Shown here: positions 40,569 to 48,616 of the stretch, in pieces
Layout of the letters: the number at the start of each line of letters is the position of its first letter
Position numbering within the stretch: the stretch's first letter is position 1
Assembly: GCA_020632795.1 (NCBI GenBank)
Contig: JACKEV010000016.1
Span: forward strand, 62,001-126,000
Direction of reading: 5' to 3'
Length of the DNA stretch: 64,000 nucleotides
DNA from: Alphaproteobacteria bacterium
GTDB taxonomy: Bacteria; Myxococcota_A; UBA796; CAJQPC01
Translations under genes and position numbers: made by a program
The notes under the pieces: model-generated
What the model was told of the DNA's origin: nothing
Database searches by the model: none
The model's input: only the letters and a program-made list of their open reading frames with translations

Positions 40569-42029
40569 TCAGCTGAAGAGGGCGCGCTGCACGTCCAGGC
40601 CGAGGTCCTCGGCGCGCACCGTCTGGGCGATGTTGCGGGCGTACGCGCCGTCCTCCCGGCGCTCTCGCAGGTCCACCATCTGCGGCTCCAGGATGCGATC
40701 CCCCTGGGCGTCCGCGAGCAGGCGCACCACCGGCCGCGCCGGCTCCCGGGGGTCGCGGGGGGTGAGGTAGACCACGCCCAGCTCGCCGGTGTCCAGCACC
40801 ACCGCCGTGCCCAGGGGGTAGCGCCCGATCAGGTTGACGAAGGCCGCGACGAGGGTGGGGTCGAGGCGATGCCCGGCCTCGTTGAGCATCTCGGCGAGGG
40901 CCTCGTCGGCCAGCCAGGCCGCCCGCCAGGGGCGATCGGTGGTCAGGGCGTCGAAGGTCTCGGTCACCGCGATGATCCGGGAGAAGAGGTGCGGCGGCCA
41001 GGGGCCCATCGTGGCGGGGTAGCCGCCCTCGGCGAAGCCCATGTCGCTCTCGAAGGCGGCCCGGAGCCGGCGCCGGGTGGACAGGTCGAGGCTGCGGCTG
41101 CCGAGCACGAGCCGCGCGGACGTCAGGGGGTGGCGCTGCACGGCGGCGCGGGCGCCCTCGCTCAGCGGGCCTTCGACCTCCAGGACCGCCGGGTCCACCG
41201 AGAGCATGCCCAGGTTGCAGGTCAGCGCGGCGAGCCCGAGGTCCAGCAGCGCCCCCCGGCCCAGGCCGAGCTGCTGGCCCAGCGCGATGGAGAGCAGGGT
41301 GGTGTGGACCTGATGCCGCAGATCGTAGGCGTTCTCGTGCTTGACGTGGATGAGCCCCAGGATGTAGCGGGGGTCGTCGGCGACCATCTCCACGAGGTGC
41401 TGGATGACCCGCACCACGCCGCGGGGGATGCCCTCGGTCCCGCCGGTCAGCCGCAGCACGTCGGCTGCCTTGAGCGCGCGGATGTAGAGGTGCAGGGCGC
41501 GGGAGGCGTTGACCTGGACGCTGTGCCCCTCCCCGAAGCCCCCGGCGCCCACCGTCCCGGTGGTCAGCTCCAGGGCCGGCATGAAGCGGATGGGGCAGCC
41601 CGCGGGCATCGCGTGGTTCAGGGCGTCGGCCAGGCGGGTCTCGGCCTGACCCGCCCGATCCTCCACGACCTCGCCGTTGAGCAGGGCGGTGAGCATGGCG
41701 CGCAGGTCTTCGGCGGTGATCTTGCGGGCGACGGTGAAGCCGCCCACGCCGCGCTCCCGCAGCCAGCGCATCAGCTCCGCGATGGGCTCGACCATCGCCC
41801 GATCCAGGCGCAGCCGCTGGCCGTTGAGGTGGAGGACCTTCTCCTCCCCCAGCAGCTCGATGCGGTCGACGGCCTCGAACAGGGCCCCGGTGGCGCCGAC
41901 CGCCATGCGCAGGGAGAAGTCCAGGGCCTTGTTGCCCGCGTGGTGGATGCGGGCGGTGCGGATCAGCACGCCGATGCGGTAGACAAAGCGCTTGCCGACG
42001 GTGTTGAAGTCGACGTTGTGGGCGATCAC
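40569..42029 (-). CDS. Degenerate HD-GYP-like domain protein
   Basis: A 486-residue protein. Residues about 230-420 follow the HD-GYP layout: HQVHTTLLSIALGQQLGL, LTCNLGMLSVDPAVL where HDIGK is expected, RHPLTSARLV, EGGYPATM (GYP kept) and VTETFDALTTDRPWRAA. The catalytic HD dyad is missing, so c-di-GMP hydrolysis is unlikely; ligand binding may remain. The N-terminal half has no clear domain. The start overlaps the HEAT protein stop by four bases, indicating a functional pair of a kind often seen in myxobacteria. Confidence 0.82.
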   Translation of the reverse strand: MIAHNVDFNTVGKRFVYRIGVLIRTARIHHAGNKALDFSLRMAVGATGALFEAVDRIELLGEEKVLHLNGQRLRLDRAMVEPIAELMRWLRERGVGGFTVARKITAEDLRAMLTALLNGEVVEDRAGQAETRLADALNHAMPAGCPIRFMPALELTTGTVGAGGFGEGHSVQVNASRALHLYIRALKAADVLRLTGGTEGIPRGVVRVIQHLVEMVADDPRYILGLIHVKHENAYDLRHQVHTTLLSIALGQQLGLGRGALLDLGLAALTCNLGMLSVDPAVLEVEGPLSEGARAAVQRHPLTSARLVLGSRSLDLSTRRRLRAAFESDMGFAEGGYPATMGPWPPHLFSRIIAVTETFDALTTDRPWRAAWLADEALAEMLNEAGHRLDPTLVAAFVNLIGRYPLGTAVVLDTGELGVVYLTPRDPREPARPVVRLLADAQGDRILEPQMVDLRERREDGAYARNIAQTVRAEDLGLDVQRALFS

Positions 42030-43834
42030 GACGCGCCTCCTCGGGCCCGGCGGGCCGCGTCCGCGAGCTTGGGGGCGCGCCGGACGATGTCGGCCAGGGT
42101 GCGCTCCCGGGCCTGGCTGCCGGTGCGGCCGATGCCTTCGACGGCGAGGGCGGGCAGGTCGGGGTGGTTGCCGGGCAGGGAGACCGCCCCCAGCGCGATC
42201 TGCTTGAGCAGGGCCAGGGCGTTGCCCCGCCCCACGATGGCGTAGGAGAGGACCCAGGCGCGCAGCTCGGTGGGCTCCACCTCGGCGAAGGAGGGGTCGC
42301 TCATGCGGGCCTCCATCGCCTGGAGGTGCCCGGCGTCCCGATAGACCGCCAGGTGCCGCAGGGCCTCGACCCGGACCTCGGCGCTGGGGTCGGCCAGGGC
42401 GTTGAGCACGGCGTTCTTGATGCCGGGGGACTGGTGGCCGCGCAGGGCGCGCAGGGCGGCCTCCCGGACGTTGGCCTCGGGGTCCTGGATCCGGGCCATG
42501 CAGGCGCCGATGGACTGAGGGGCCTTGAGCCGGGAGAGCGCGAGCAGGGGCGCCACCGCGCCCAGGCCCTCGGCGGCCTCGGTCTTCCGGATGAGCGCGG
42601 CCTCGTCGAACAGCAGGTGCATGGCCAGCCAGTCGCCGGCGACCTGGCGCAGGGCCCCATGTACCAGCCCGCCCCCGAGGGCGATGACGTCGGCCTGCAT
42701 CTCGGCGGGCACCGGGCTGAGCAGGGTGAACAGGGGGCCCTTGAGGGCCTCGGGGTCAGGCGCGCGGGCGAGGGCGCCGACCAGCCGAGGGCGCACCGTG
42801 GTGCCCAGCAGGGCGCGGCCGTAGCCCTCGGCGAGGGGGCTGCGGTGGGCGAAGTCGCCGATGATGTCGGGGTCGATGAGCAGCAGCACCCGCCGCACCA
42901 GCGAGGCGCCGTCGTCGGCCCGGCCCCGGTTGAGCAGGTCCACGGCGTGGCGGGCCAGGGCCGCGCCCAGCTCCCAGGCCTCCTGGCCACCCTCGGCGGC
43001 GCGGCTGAGCTCGAAGAGCAGGAGCGCGACGACGTCAAAGGGGGCGTCGGTGCCCTCGGTCAGCTCGCCGATGGGCTCGGCGAGGGCCGCGGCGGGGTCG
43101 CCCTCCAGCAGGGGCTCCTCGGCGGCGGGGACGGCCTCATCCAGCTCGTCCTTGAGGCGGGCGAGCAGGGCGGCCTCGTCCTGCTTCATGCGGAGCAGCT
43201 CCTCGGGCTTGACCTTCTGGCCGCGCAGCTCCTCCATCAGGGAGCGCAGCTCGCGGAGCTGGAGGGAGTCGCCCTTGGCCTCCCGGTTGTCGGTGGCGAG
43301 CTGGCCCCGGCCGCCCAGGGCGTCGGCGCGCAGGGCGTCCAGGGCGAGGTCGTCCTCCTGGGCGAAGCGGTGGGCGACGTCGACGTGGATGTGGGAGAAC
43401 TCCGCGCGCCACAGGGCCGCGACGAGGTCCTCGTCGTAGGTGGAGCGGTCGCCCCAGTTGCGGGTGAGCAGCTCGGAGAGGCGGATCAGCTCGCCCTCGG
43501 TCGCGCCGCGCTGGATCGAGATCGAGCGCACGCCCTCCACATACAGGTTGGCGGCGATCTCCCCCCCCGCGGTGCCCTGCGCGAGCAGCTCGCGCCCGAG
43601 GTGGTTCATCGCGTCGCCGTCCAGCTCGACCTCCAGCCAGCCGAAAGCGTCGAGGTAGCTCTGGGACGCGCTGAGGAACGCATCGCGGAAGCGCGCGGAG
43701 TTCTTGTGCTCTGCGCCATAGAGGCGCGCGGTTCGGGCGAACTTGACGAGGTTGAAGAACACCTCGCGGGCGTACTGGTGCGCGCGCTTCTCATCCGCCG
43801 GGGCGGTGACCGTCGGCTTCCGTTCGTCGGCCAA
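42026..43834 (-). CDS. HEAT repeat protein
   Basis: A 602-residue cytosolic protein. The N-terminal 300 residues are helical with a coiled-coil part (SLQLRELRSLMEELRGQKVKPEELLRMKQDEAALLARL). From about 400 on there are HEAT units such as DPEANVREAALRALRGHQSPGIKNAVLNALADPSAEVRVEALRHL. The start is TTG 43834 with AGGAGGG about nine bases upstream. It is coupled to the degenerate HD-GYP gene by a four-base overlap. Presumed scaffold or signalling adaptor; no catalytic domain is visible. Confidence 0.84.
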   Translation of the reverse strand: MADERKPTVTAPADEKRAHQYAREVFFNLVKFARTARLYGAEHKNSARFRDAFLSASQSYLDAFGWLEVELDGDAMNHLGRELLAQGTAGGEIAANLYVEGVRSISIQRGATEGELIRLSELLTRNWGDRSTYDEDLVAALWRAEFSHIHVDVAHRFAQEDDLALDALRADALGGRGQLATDNREAKGDSLQLRELRSLMEELRGQKVKPEELLRMKQDEAALLARLKDELDEAVPAAEEPLLEGDPAAALAEPIGELTEGTDAPFDVVALLLFELSRAAEGGQEAWELGAALARHAVDLLNRGRADDGASLVRRVLLLIDPDIIGDFAHRSPLAEGYGRALLGTTVRPRLVGALARAPDPEALKGPLFTLLSPVPAEMQADVIALGGGLVHGALRQVAGDWLAMHLLFDEAALIRKTEAAEGLGAVAPLLALSRLKAPQSIGACMARIQDPEANVREAALRALRGHQSPGIKNAVLNALADPSAEVRVEALRHLAVYRDAGHLQAMEARMSDPSFAEVEPTELRAWVLSYAIVGRGNALALLKQIALGAVSLPGNHPDLPALAVEGIGRTGSQARERTLADIVRRAPKLADAARRARGGAS

Positions 43835-43882
43835 GGGAGGCTCCCTCCTGGGGCGCCGCTGATTGTAGCGCCTGCCACGGCG

Positions 43883-43888
43883 TATGCT
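43883..43888 (+). promoter_or_regulatory. Candidate -10 element for the MshEN-receiver gene
   Basis: TATGCT lies 26 bases before ATG 43915; GGAGGG at 43905-43910 is the ribosome site. Confidence 0.3.
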
Positions 43889-43914
43889 TGCACGCAGCGT
43901 GTACGGAGGGCCCG

Positions 43915-45927
43915 ATGAGCCGCCGCCGGATCGGCGAAGTGATGGTCGACCTCAAGCTCCTGACCCCCCCTCAGGTGGAGCATGTGCTGGGCGAGCTGCG
44001 GACCCGGGAGCGGGGGCGCTTCGGGGAGCTGGCGCTGGAGCTGGGGCTGGTGGACGAGGAGGGGCTCGCGCGGGCGGTGGCCGAGCAGTTCCAGCTCCGC
44101 ATGGTGCCCGCCGACAAGGTCGGGCGGATCAGCATCGCGCCGGACGTGCTGCGCCTGCTGCCCCCGGAGCTGATCCGGGACGAGCAGGTCGTGCCCACCT
44201 TCTTCGACGACAGCCGCAAGGTGCTCTCGCTCCTGGTGATCGACCCCACCCGGATCCCGGGGCTCAAGCGGGCCCAGCAGCTCACCCGCGCCCAGCGCCT
44301 GCGCCTGTTCGTGACCTCGCGCAGCGCCCTGATCGAGCTGATCGACCAGCTCGTCCCCGCCCCGCTCGCGGCGGCGGCCTCGGCTGCCCCAGCCCGGGAC
44401 GATCGCCCCCGGGTGACCGCCGTGCTGGAGACCAACATCAAGCGGCTGGGGGCCCTGCGGCACCTCGCCGAGGTGGAGGGCGAGGCGGTCGAGATCGTGG
44501 ACGACCCGGACCAGATCACCGCGCTGGTGGAGGCCGGGACCTGCGACCGGGTGGTGCACCGGGACGCCCTGAGCGGTCAGGTGGATCCCTACGTCGGGGC
44601 CTGGCGGCGGGTGACCCCCGGCCTGCGGGTGATGGCCGTGCCCGGCTTCGGGCCCGCGCACCTGCCTGCGGTGCCCTACGGGGCGGCGCGGGATTTCTTC
44701 CTGGGCATCCTGGAGTTCGCGCTGCTGGCCGGCGAGACGCAGCAGGTCGGCCTGCGGGCGCGCATCCGGCGTCTCAGCGCCCTGGCCGGCGAATTGGCCC
44801 GTGAGCAGGGGCTCTCGGAAGAGCAGGTCGACGCGGTGTCGGTGGCGGCGCTGTTCTTCCACCTGGAGAAGCTGACCGCGATGGCCGGCAGCCTGGGGGA
44901 CACGCCGCAGGAGGGGGTGGACACCGGCCGCTTCGCCACGGCGATGGGCATCCTGGAGCCCCACCGGCCGCCCTACCCGCTGCTGCCCCTGTTCCAGGCC
45001 CTCGACCGGCGGCTCGCGGCCCCCACCCTGCCCGCCGACCACCTCGGCGCGGAGCTGCTGTTCACCGTGAGCCGGGTGGTGGACGCCGGCCCGCAGGCCA
45101 CCACCGACGCCGCCGAGATCCTCGACGGGGACGGCGCGCAGTACGACCCCGGGGTGCTCGCCGCGCTCTCCCGGGTCCTGCGCCGCGAGCAGCTCCGCGC
45201 CCAGCTCAGCGGGAGCGGGGGCGACGCCCGGCGCCTCGTGCTGATCGCGGAGCGGGACGCCGCCCAGGTCACCGCGCTGGAGACCCGCCTGGCCCGCGCC
45301 AACTACGAGGTCGACGTGGTCGCCGACGGCCAGGACGCCCTGACCCGGGCGCGGGCCCGCAAGCCCGCCGCGCTCATCGCGAACCTGCGCCTGCGTCGCC
45401 TGGACGGCCTCAGCCTGCTGATGGACCTCAAGCAGGACCCCGACACCGCCGGCATCGCGGTCTTCCTGCTGACCGACCACTCCGGGCCCCGCGACATCGC
45501 GCGCGGGCTGGACCTGGGCGCCGAGGACGTGCTGGAGAAGCCTGTCAACCTCTCGGTGCTCATGGCCCGGCTGCGCCGCGCGGTGGCCCGCGCCGAGCCG
45601 GTCGGAGGGGACGCCGGGGTCAGCGGCCAGCTCTCGGAGCTGTCCCTGGCCGACCTCATCCAGACCCTCTCCCTGGGCGGGCGCACCGCGGAGGTCTCCC
45701 TGAGCGGGGGCGCGCACCGGGGGCTCGTCTACCTCGCGGAGGGGCAGGTCGTGCACGCCACCCACGGCAACGAGGCCGGGGAGGAGGCCTTCTTCGCGCT
45801 GCTGCTGTGGGACGAGGGGCGCTTCGCGGTGCGCTTCGGGGCGGCGTCGCCCCCCCCCAACGTCACCCGGAAGACGGACTTCCTGCTGCTGGAGGGGCTG
45901 CGCCGGATCGACGAAGCACGGCGTTAG
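43915..45927 (+). CDS. MshEN - degenerate receiver - DUF4388 protein
   Basis: A 670-residue protein. Residues about 1-140 are a MshEN/GspE N-terminal domain (IGEVMVDLKLLTPPQVEHVLGELRT ... GLVDEEGLARAVAEQFQLRMV), the c-di-GMP-binding part of type II/IV ATPases. A middle helical region follows. Residues about 440-560 are a receiver whose phosphoacceptor Asp is replaced (LIANLRLRRLDG) while the Lys is kept (LEKPV). The C-terminus is a DUF4388/PATAN domain (GQLSELSLADLIQTLSLGGRTAEVSL). It may integrate c-di-GMP with surface behaviour. ATG 43915 is supported by GGAGGG. Confidence 0.85.
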   Translation: MSRRRIGEVMVDLKLLTPPQVEHVLGELRTRERGRFGELALELGLVDEEGLARAVAEQFQLRMVPADKVGRISIAPDVLRLLPPELIRDEQVVPTFFDDSRKVLSLLVIDPTRIPGLKRAQQLTRAQRLRLFVTSRSALIELIDQLVPAPLAAAASAAPARDDRPRVTAVLETNIKRLGALRHLAEVEGEAVEIVDDPDQITALVEAGTCDRVVHRDALSGQVDPYVGAWRRVTPGLRVMAVPGFGPAHLPAVPYGAARDFFLGILEFALLAGETQQVGLRARIRRLSALAGELAREQGLSEEQVDAVSVAALFFHLEKLTAMAGSLGDTPQEGVDTGRFATAMGILEPHRPPYPLLPLFQALDRRLAAPTLPADHLGAELLFTVSRVVDAGPQATTDAAEILDGDGAQYDPGVLAALSRVLRREQLRAQLSGSGGDARRLVLIAERDAAQVTALETRLARANYEVDVVADGQDALTRARARKPAALIANLRLRRLDGLSLLMDLKQDPDTAGIAVFLLTDHSGPRDIARGLDLGAEDVLEKPVNLSVLMARLRRAVARAEPVGGDAGVSGQLSELSLADLIQTLSLGGRTAEVSLSGGAHRGLVYLAEGQVVHATHGNEAGEEAFFALLLWDEGRFAVRFGAASPPPNVTRKTDFLLLEGLRRIDEARR

Positions 45928-47057
45928 AGGCCGAGCTTGGCGGCGACGACGCGGGCGATGTGGGCGAAGGTCACCGCCGCCGCGCCGCTACCGAGCGCCA
46001 CGGGGGTGCCCGAGTCACCGCCCTCACGGATGGCGCCGTCGAGGGGGATCCGCCCCAGCAGGTCCACCCCGTAGCGCGCCGCCATGCGGGCCCCGCCGCC
46101 CTCGCCGAAGGGGTGCATGCGCCCGCCGTCGGGCAGCTCGAACCAGCTCATGTTCTCGACGACCCCGAGCACGGGCACGTCGAGCTTGCGGAACATCTCC
46201 AGGCCGCGGTTCGCGTCCAGCAGGGCGATGTCCTGGGGGGTGGTGACGATGACGGCGCCAGCGATGGGCACGTTCTGGATCATGGTGAGCTGGGCGTCGC
46301 CGGTGCCGGGGGGCAGGTCGACCACGAGCACGTCCAGCGGAGCCCAGGCCACGTCCTGGAGGAACTGCCGGACGACCCCCATGACCATGGGACCGCGCCA
46401 GATGATGGGCTCGGTGTCGTCGACCATGAAGCCGATGGACATGCACTTGACGCCGTAGGACATCAGCGGGATGACCTGGCGCTTCGCGTTGGCCACCGGG
46501 CGGCCCTGCACGTTCATCATGAGCGGGAGGGAGGGGCCGTAGATGTCGGCGTCCATCAGGCCCACGGCGTGCCCGGCGTGGGCCAGGGCGACCGCCAGGT
46601 TGGTGGCGATGGTGGACTTGCCTACCCCGCCCTTGCCCGAGGCGACCGCGATGACGTGCCGCACCCCCTCGATGGGCTGGAGCTGGACGGGGCCGCCGTG
46701 GGCCTGCATGCCGGGGCCGCTCATGCCCCTCACAGGGTCCTTCGGGGCCTTCTCCTTCCCAGGGGGAGGCGGTTGGGCGGGCGCGGGGCCGCCACCCCGG
46801 CGCACCCCCTCGACCATCACGTTGGGCACCACCGGCCCCGGCCAGCGCTCCTTGAGGTTGAGCAGCAGGGCCTCCAGCATGCGCGCGCGGTCGTCCCGGC
46901 TGTGCGCCCGGGTGAACTCGAAGTTGAAGTGGAGCACGCCGTCCTCGACGCGCCCGTCGGTCAACATGCCGGCGAGCCAGACGGACTTGTTGGTGATCGG
47001 GTCACGGACCCGGATGCCGGCTGGCTCAAGGTACGCGCGCGCGGACTCAGCGGCCAT
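45924..47057 (-). CDS. mrp: Mrp/NBP35-family Fe-S carrier ATPase
   Basis: A 377-residue P-loop ATPase. An N-terminal domain of about 85 residues, a Pro-rich linker and then SGKGGVGKST (140-149), DADIYGPS and VVDLPPGTGDAQLT (Walker B region) mark Mrp/ApbC. Most members have a C-terminal CPxC pair after ENMSWF that bridges the iron-sulfur cluster. Here the segment reads ENMSWFELPDGG with no Cys, so cluster carrying may be lost or altered. AGGAGA upstream decides ATG 47057. The 3' end overlaps the convergent MshEN gene by four bases. Confidence 0.88.
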   Translation of the reverse strand: MAAESARAYLEPAGIRVRDPITNKSVWLAGMLTDGRVEDGVLHFNFEFTRAHSRDDRARMLEALLLNLKERWPGPVVPNVMVEGVRRGGGPAPAQPPPPGKEKAPKDPVRGMSGPGMQAHGGPVQLQPIEGVRHVIAVASGKGGVGKSTIATNLAVALAHAGHAVGLMDADIYGPSLPLMMNVQGRPVANAKRQVIPLMSYGVKCMSIGFMVDDTEPIIWRGPMVMGVVRQFLQDVAWAPLDVLVVDLPPGTGDAQLTMIQNVPIAGAVIVTTPQDIALLDANRGLEMFRKLDVPVLGVVENMSWFELPDGGRMHPFGEGGGARMAARYGVDLLGRIPLDGAIREGGDSGTPVALGSGAAAVTFAHIARVVAAKLGL

Positions 47058-47116
47058 GGGGGTCTCCTGAATGCTTCGGAGCGTTCCCCTAACCGGTTGC
47101 ACAGCCCGCGCGAAGG

Positions 47117-47244
47117 CCCGGGGCGCGCTCAGCCCGAGGCGCGCTCAGCCCGGGGCGCGCTCAGCCCGGGGCGCGCTCAGCCCGGGGCGCGCTCAGCCCG
47201 GGGCGCGCTCAGCCCGGGGCGCGCTCAGCCCGGGGCGCGCTCAG
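47117..47244. repeat. Tandem array of eight 16-bp repeats
   Basis: The unit CCCGGGGCGCGCTCAG is repeated eight times without spacers; the second copy has one G-to-A change (CCCGAGGC). The array fills most of the gap between the WYL and Mrp genes on the minus strand. Its last copy overlaps the WYL stop codon (47241-47243). The 16-bp period is not a multiple of three, so it is not coding. Copy number is probably variable. Confidence 0.93.
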
Positions 47245-48209
47245 CTCAGGCGCTCGAGGGCCTCCAGGTGGGCGGCGCGGAGGCGCTCCTTGAGCGGGGC
47301 GGGGCCCTCGACGCGCACCGCGCCGCCGAAGCCGAGCAGCCAGCTCACCAGCTCCTGGCTCAGGCCGACCTTCATGGTGAGGCGCAGCCGCCCGTCGTCG
47401 AGCACCTCGAGGTGCTGGGAGTGGTGCCAGCGGCGCTCGGCGACGTAGGGGGCCGCCGAGGCGTCGAAGACGGCGCTCAGCTCGATGGCCTCGCCGCCGA
47501 TGATGCCGAAGCAGTCGGCCACGAGCTGGTTGGGGTCGTAGTCATCGGGGATGACGTACTTCTCCAGGCGGCGGCGGGAGAAGCTGACGAAGCGCTCGAT
47601 GGCGAAGGTCTTGACCCGGTCGTCCGCGCGATCCCGCGCGAAGAGGTAGAGGCCCTGGCGGTAGGTGGCCAGGGTGTAGGGCTCGAGGTCGTAGCGGCGG
47701 CTGACGCCGTCGGGCTTGGCGTACTCGACGCTGGCGGGGTTGTTGTAGATGAGCGAGGTGATGACCTCGTCGATGATGTCGCCGATCTCACCGTAATCCT
47801 TGGCGTGCTCGGGCACGGCGATGAAGCGGCGGTCGAGGTCGCGGGTGACGTCAGCGTGGGCGCGGGGGATGGCCGGGGCCAGGCGCTCGATGGCGTCGTC
47901 CAGATCGGCGGCGAACTGGGTGCCGTCCAGGAAGGTGAACAGGCTGCGCCCGAAGTGCAGGGAGAGGACCTCGGGGAGGGTGAGCTGCACGCCCGCGCGC
48001 CGATAGCTGGGGTCGAGGGCGATCGTGCGGTCGAAGCCGGTGCCGTTGTCCTCGATCGGGAGGTTGAGCCCGCGAAGATCGGCGAGGTAGCGGCGAAGGG
48101 TGCGCGGGTCCAGCTCGAAACGATCCATGAACTCCGTCGCGCGGATGCCGCCGCGGCGGTTCATCAGCTCGACCATCTTCACCAGCTTCTGGGCCTTGTT
48201 GAGTTCCAT
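47241..48209 (-). CDS. WYL-domain transcriptional regulator
   Basis: A 322-residue protein. Residues about 1-65 are a DeoR/HTH_11-type winged helix (AQKLVKMVELMNRRGGIRATEFMDRFELDPRTLRRYLADL). The WYL domain (about 140-215) has the form LEPYTLATYRQGLYLFARDR, and a WCX-like C-terminal domain follows (HHSQHLEVLDDGRLRLTMKV). WYL proteins sense nucleic acids or nucleotides and often control DNA-damage or defence genes. No defence system lies beside it. TATACT on the minus strand (48353-48358) is a candidate -10. Confidence 0.88.
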   Translation of the reverse strand: MELNKAQKLVKMVELMNRRGGIRATEFMDRFELDPRTLRRYLADLRGLNLPIEDNGTGFDRTIALDPSYRRAGVQLTLPEVLSLHFGRSLFTFLDGTQFAADLDDAIERLAPAIPRAHADVTRDLDRRFIAVPEHAKDYGEIGDIIDEVITSLIYNNPASVEYAKPDGVSRRYDLEPYTLATYRQGLYLFARDRADDRVKTFAIERFVSFSRRRLEKYVIPDDYDPNQLVADCFGIIGGEAIELSAVFDASAAPYVAERRWHHSQHLEVLDDGRLRLTMKVGLSQELVSWLLGFGGAVRVEGPAPLKERLRAAHLEALERLS

Positions 48210-48616
48210 TGGTCCACTCCCATCGGGTTTCTTCGTCGGACGGACTCCACCCCGAGGCGCGCCGGAGGAGGCACGCAGGGGCGACGGCGGGTGCCAGGGG
48301 TGAGGCGGCGGCTGTCGGGGGTGGCGCCGCGTCCCTCTCTGAACACACCTTCAGTATAGCCCGAGCCTGTGAGCGTGGCCGGGAATTGACCGGCGGATGC
48401 GGACAGTTTCTGTCCGGGCTTTGAAAGACAAGGATACACTTATCTTAATCGGCACTGATTTTCGGATTTTCGGGCCTCCGAGCCGATCGCGGCGCCAGGG
48501 TGGCGCACCGCCGGTCGGCCTGCTGCAGAACGCGGAGAGCGCCCTTCGGACAAGGAGAGCGCGACATTGGCGCCCATGTGTGGTATCCAGCCGTCCCACC
48601 GCACCCGGGAGGCTCG
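48210..48616. other. Divergent intergenic region (407 bp) with promoters and hairpins
   Basis: It separates the WYL and SLC6-like transporter genes and is locally AT-rich around 48420-48470. Contents: perfect hairpin CGGACAG-TTT-CTGTCCG (48400-48416), a sigma-70-like promoter TTGAAA (48421-48426) and CTTAAT (48444-48449) with a 17-base spacer, a direct repeat of GATTTTCG (48457-48464 and 48465-48472), and hairpin GCGCCA-GGG-TGGCGC (48492-48506). The leader of the transporter mRNA would be about 160 bases. Confidence 0.55.
48421..48449 (+). promoter_or_regulatory. Sigma-70-like promoter for the SLC6-like transporter
   Basis: TTGAAA (-35) and CTTAAT (-10) are 17 bases apart in an AT-rich segment. 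The hairpin at 48400-48416 lies directly upstream and could be an operator. Confidence 0.5.

Noticed and set aside
47117..47244. Possible CRISPR array
   Set aside because: Units are 16 bp and directly abutting; there are no unique spacers and no cas genes.
45807..48359. An 850-codon open frame on the plus strand across Mrp and WYL
   Set aside because: It lies antisense to two genes with clear motifs; it is a product of high GC content.
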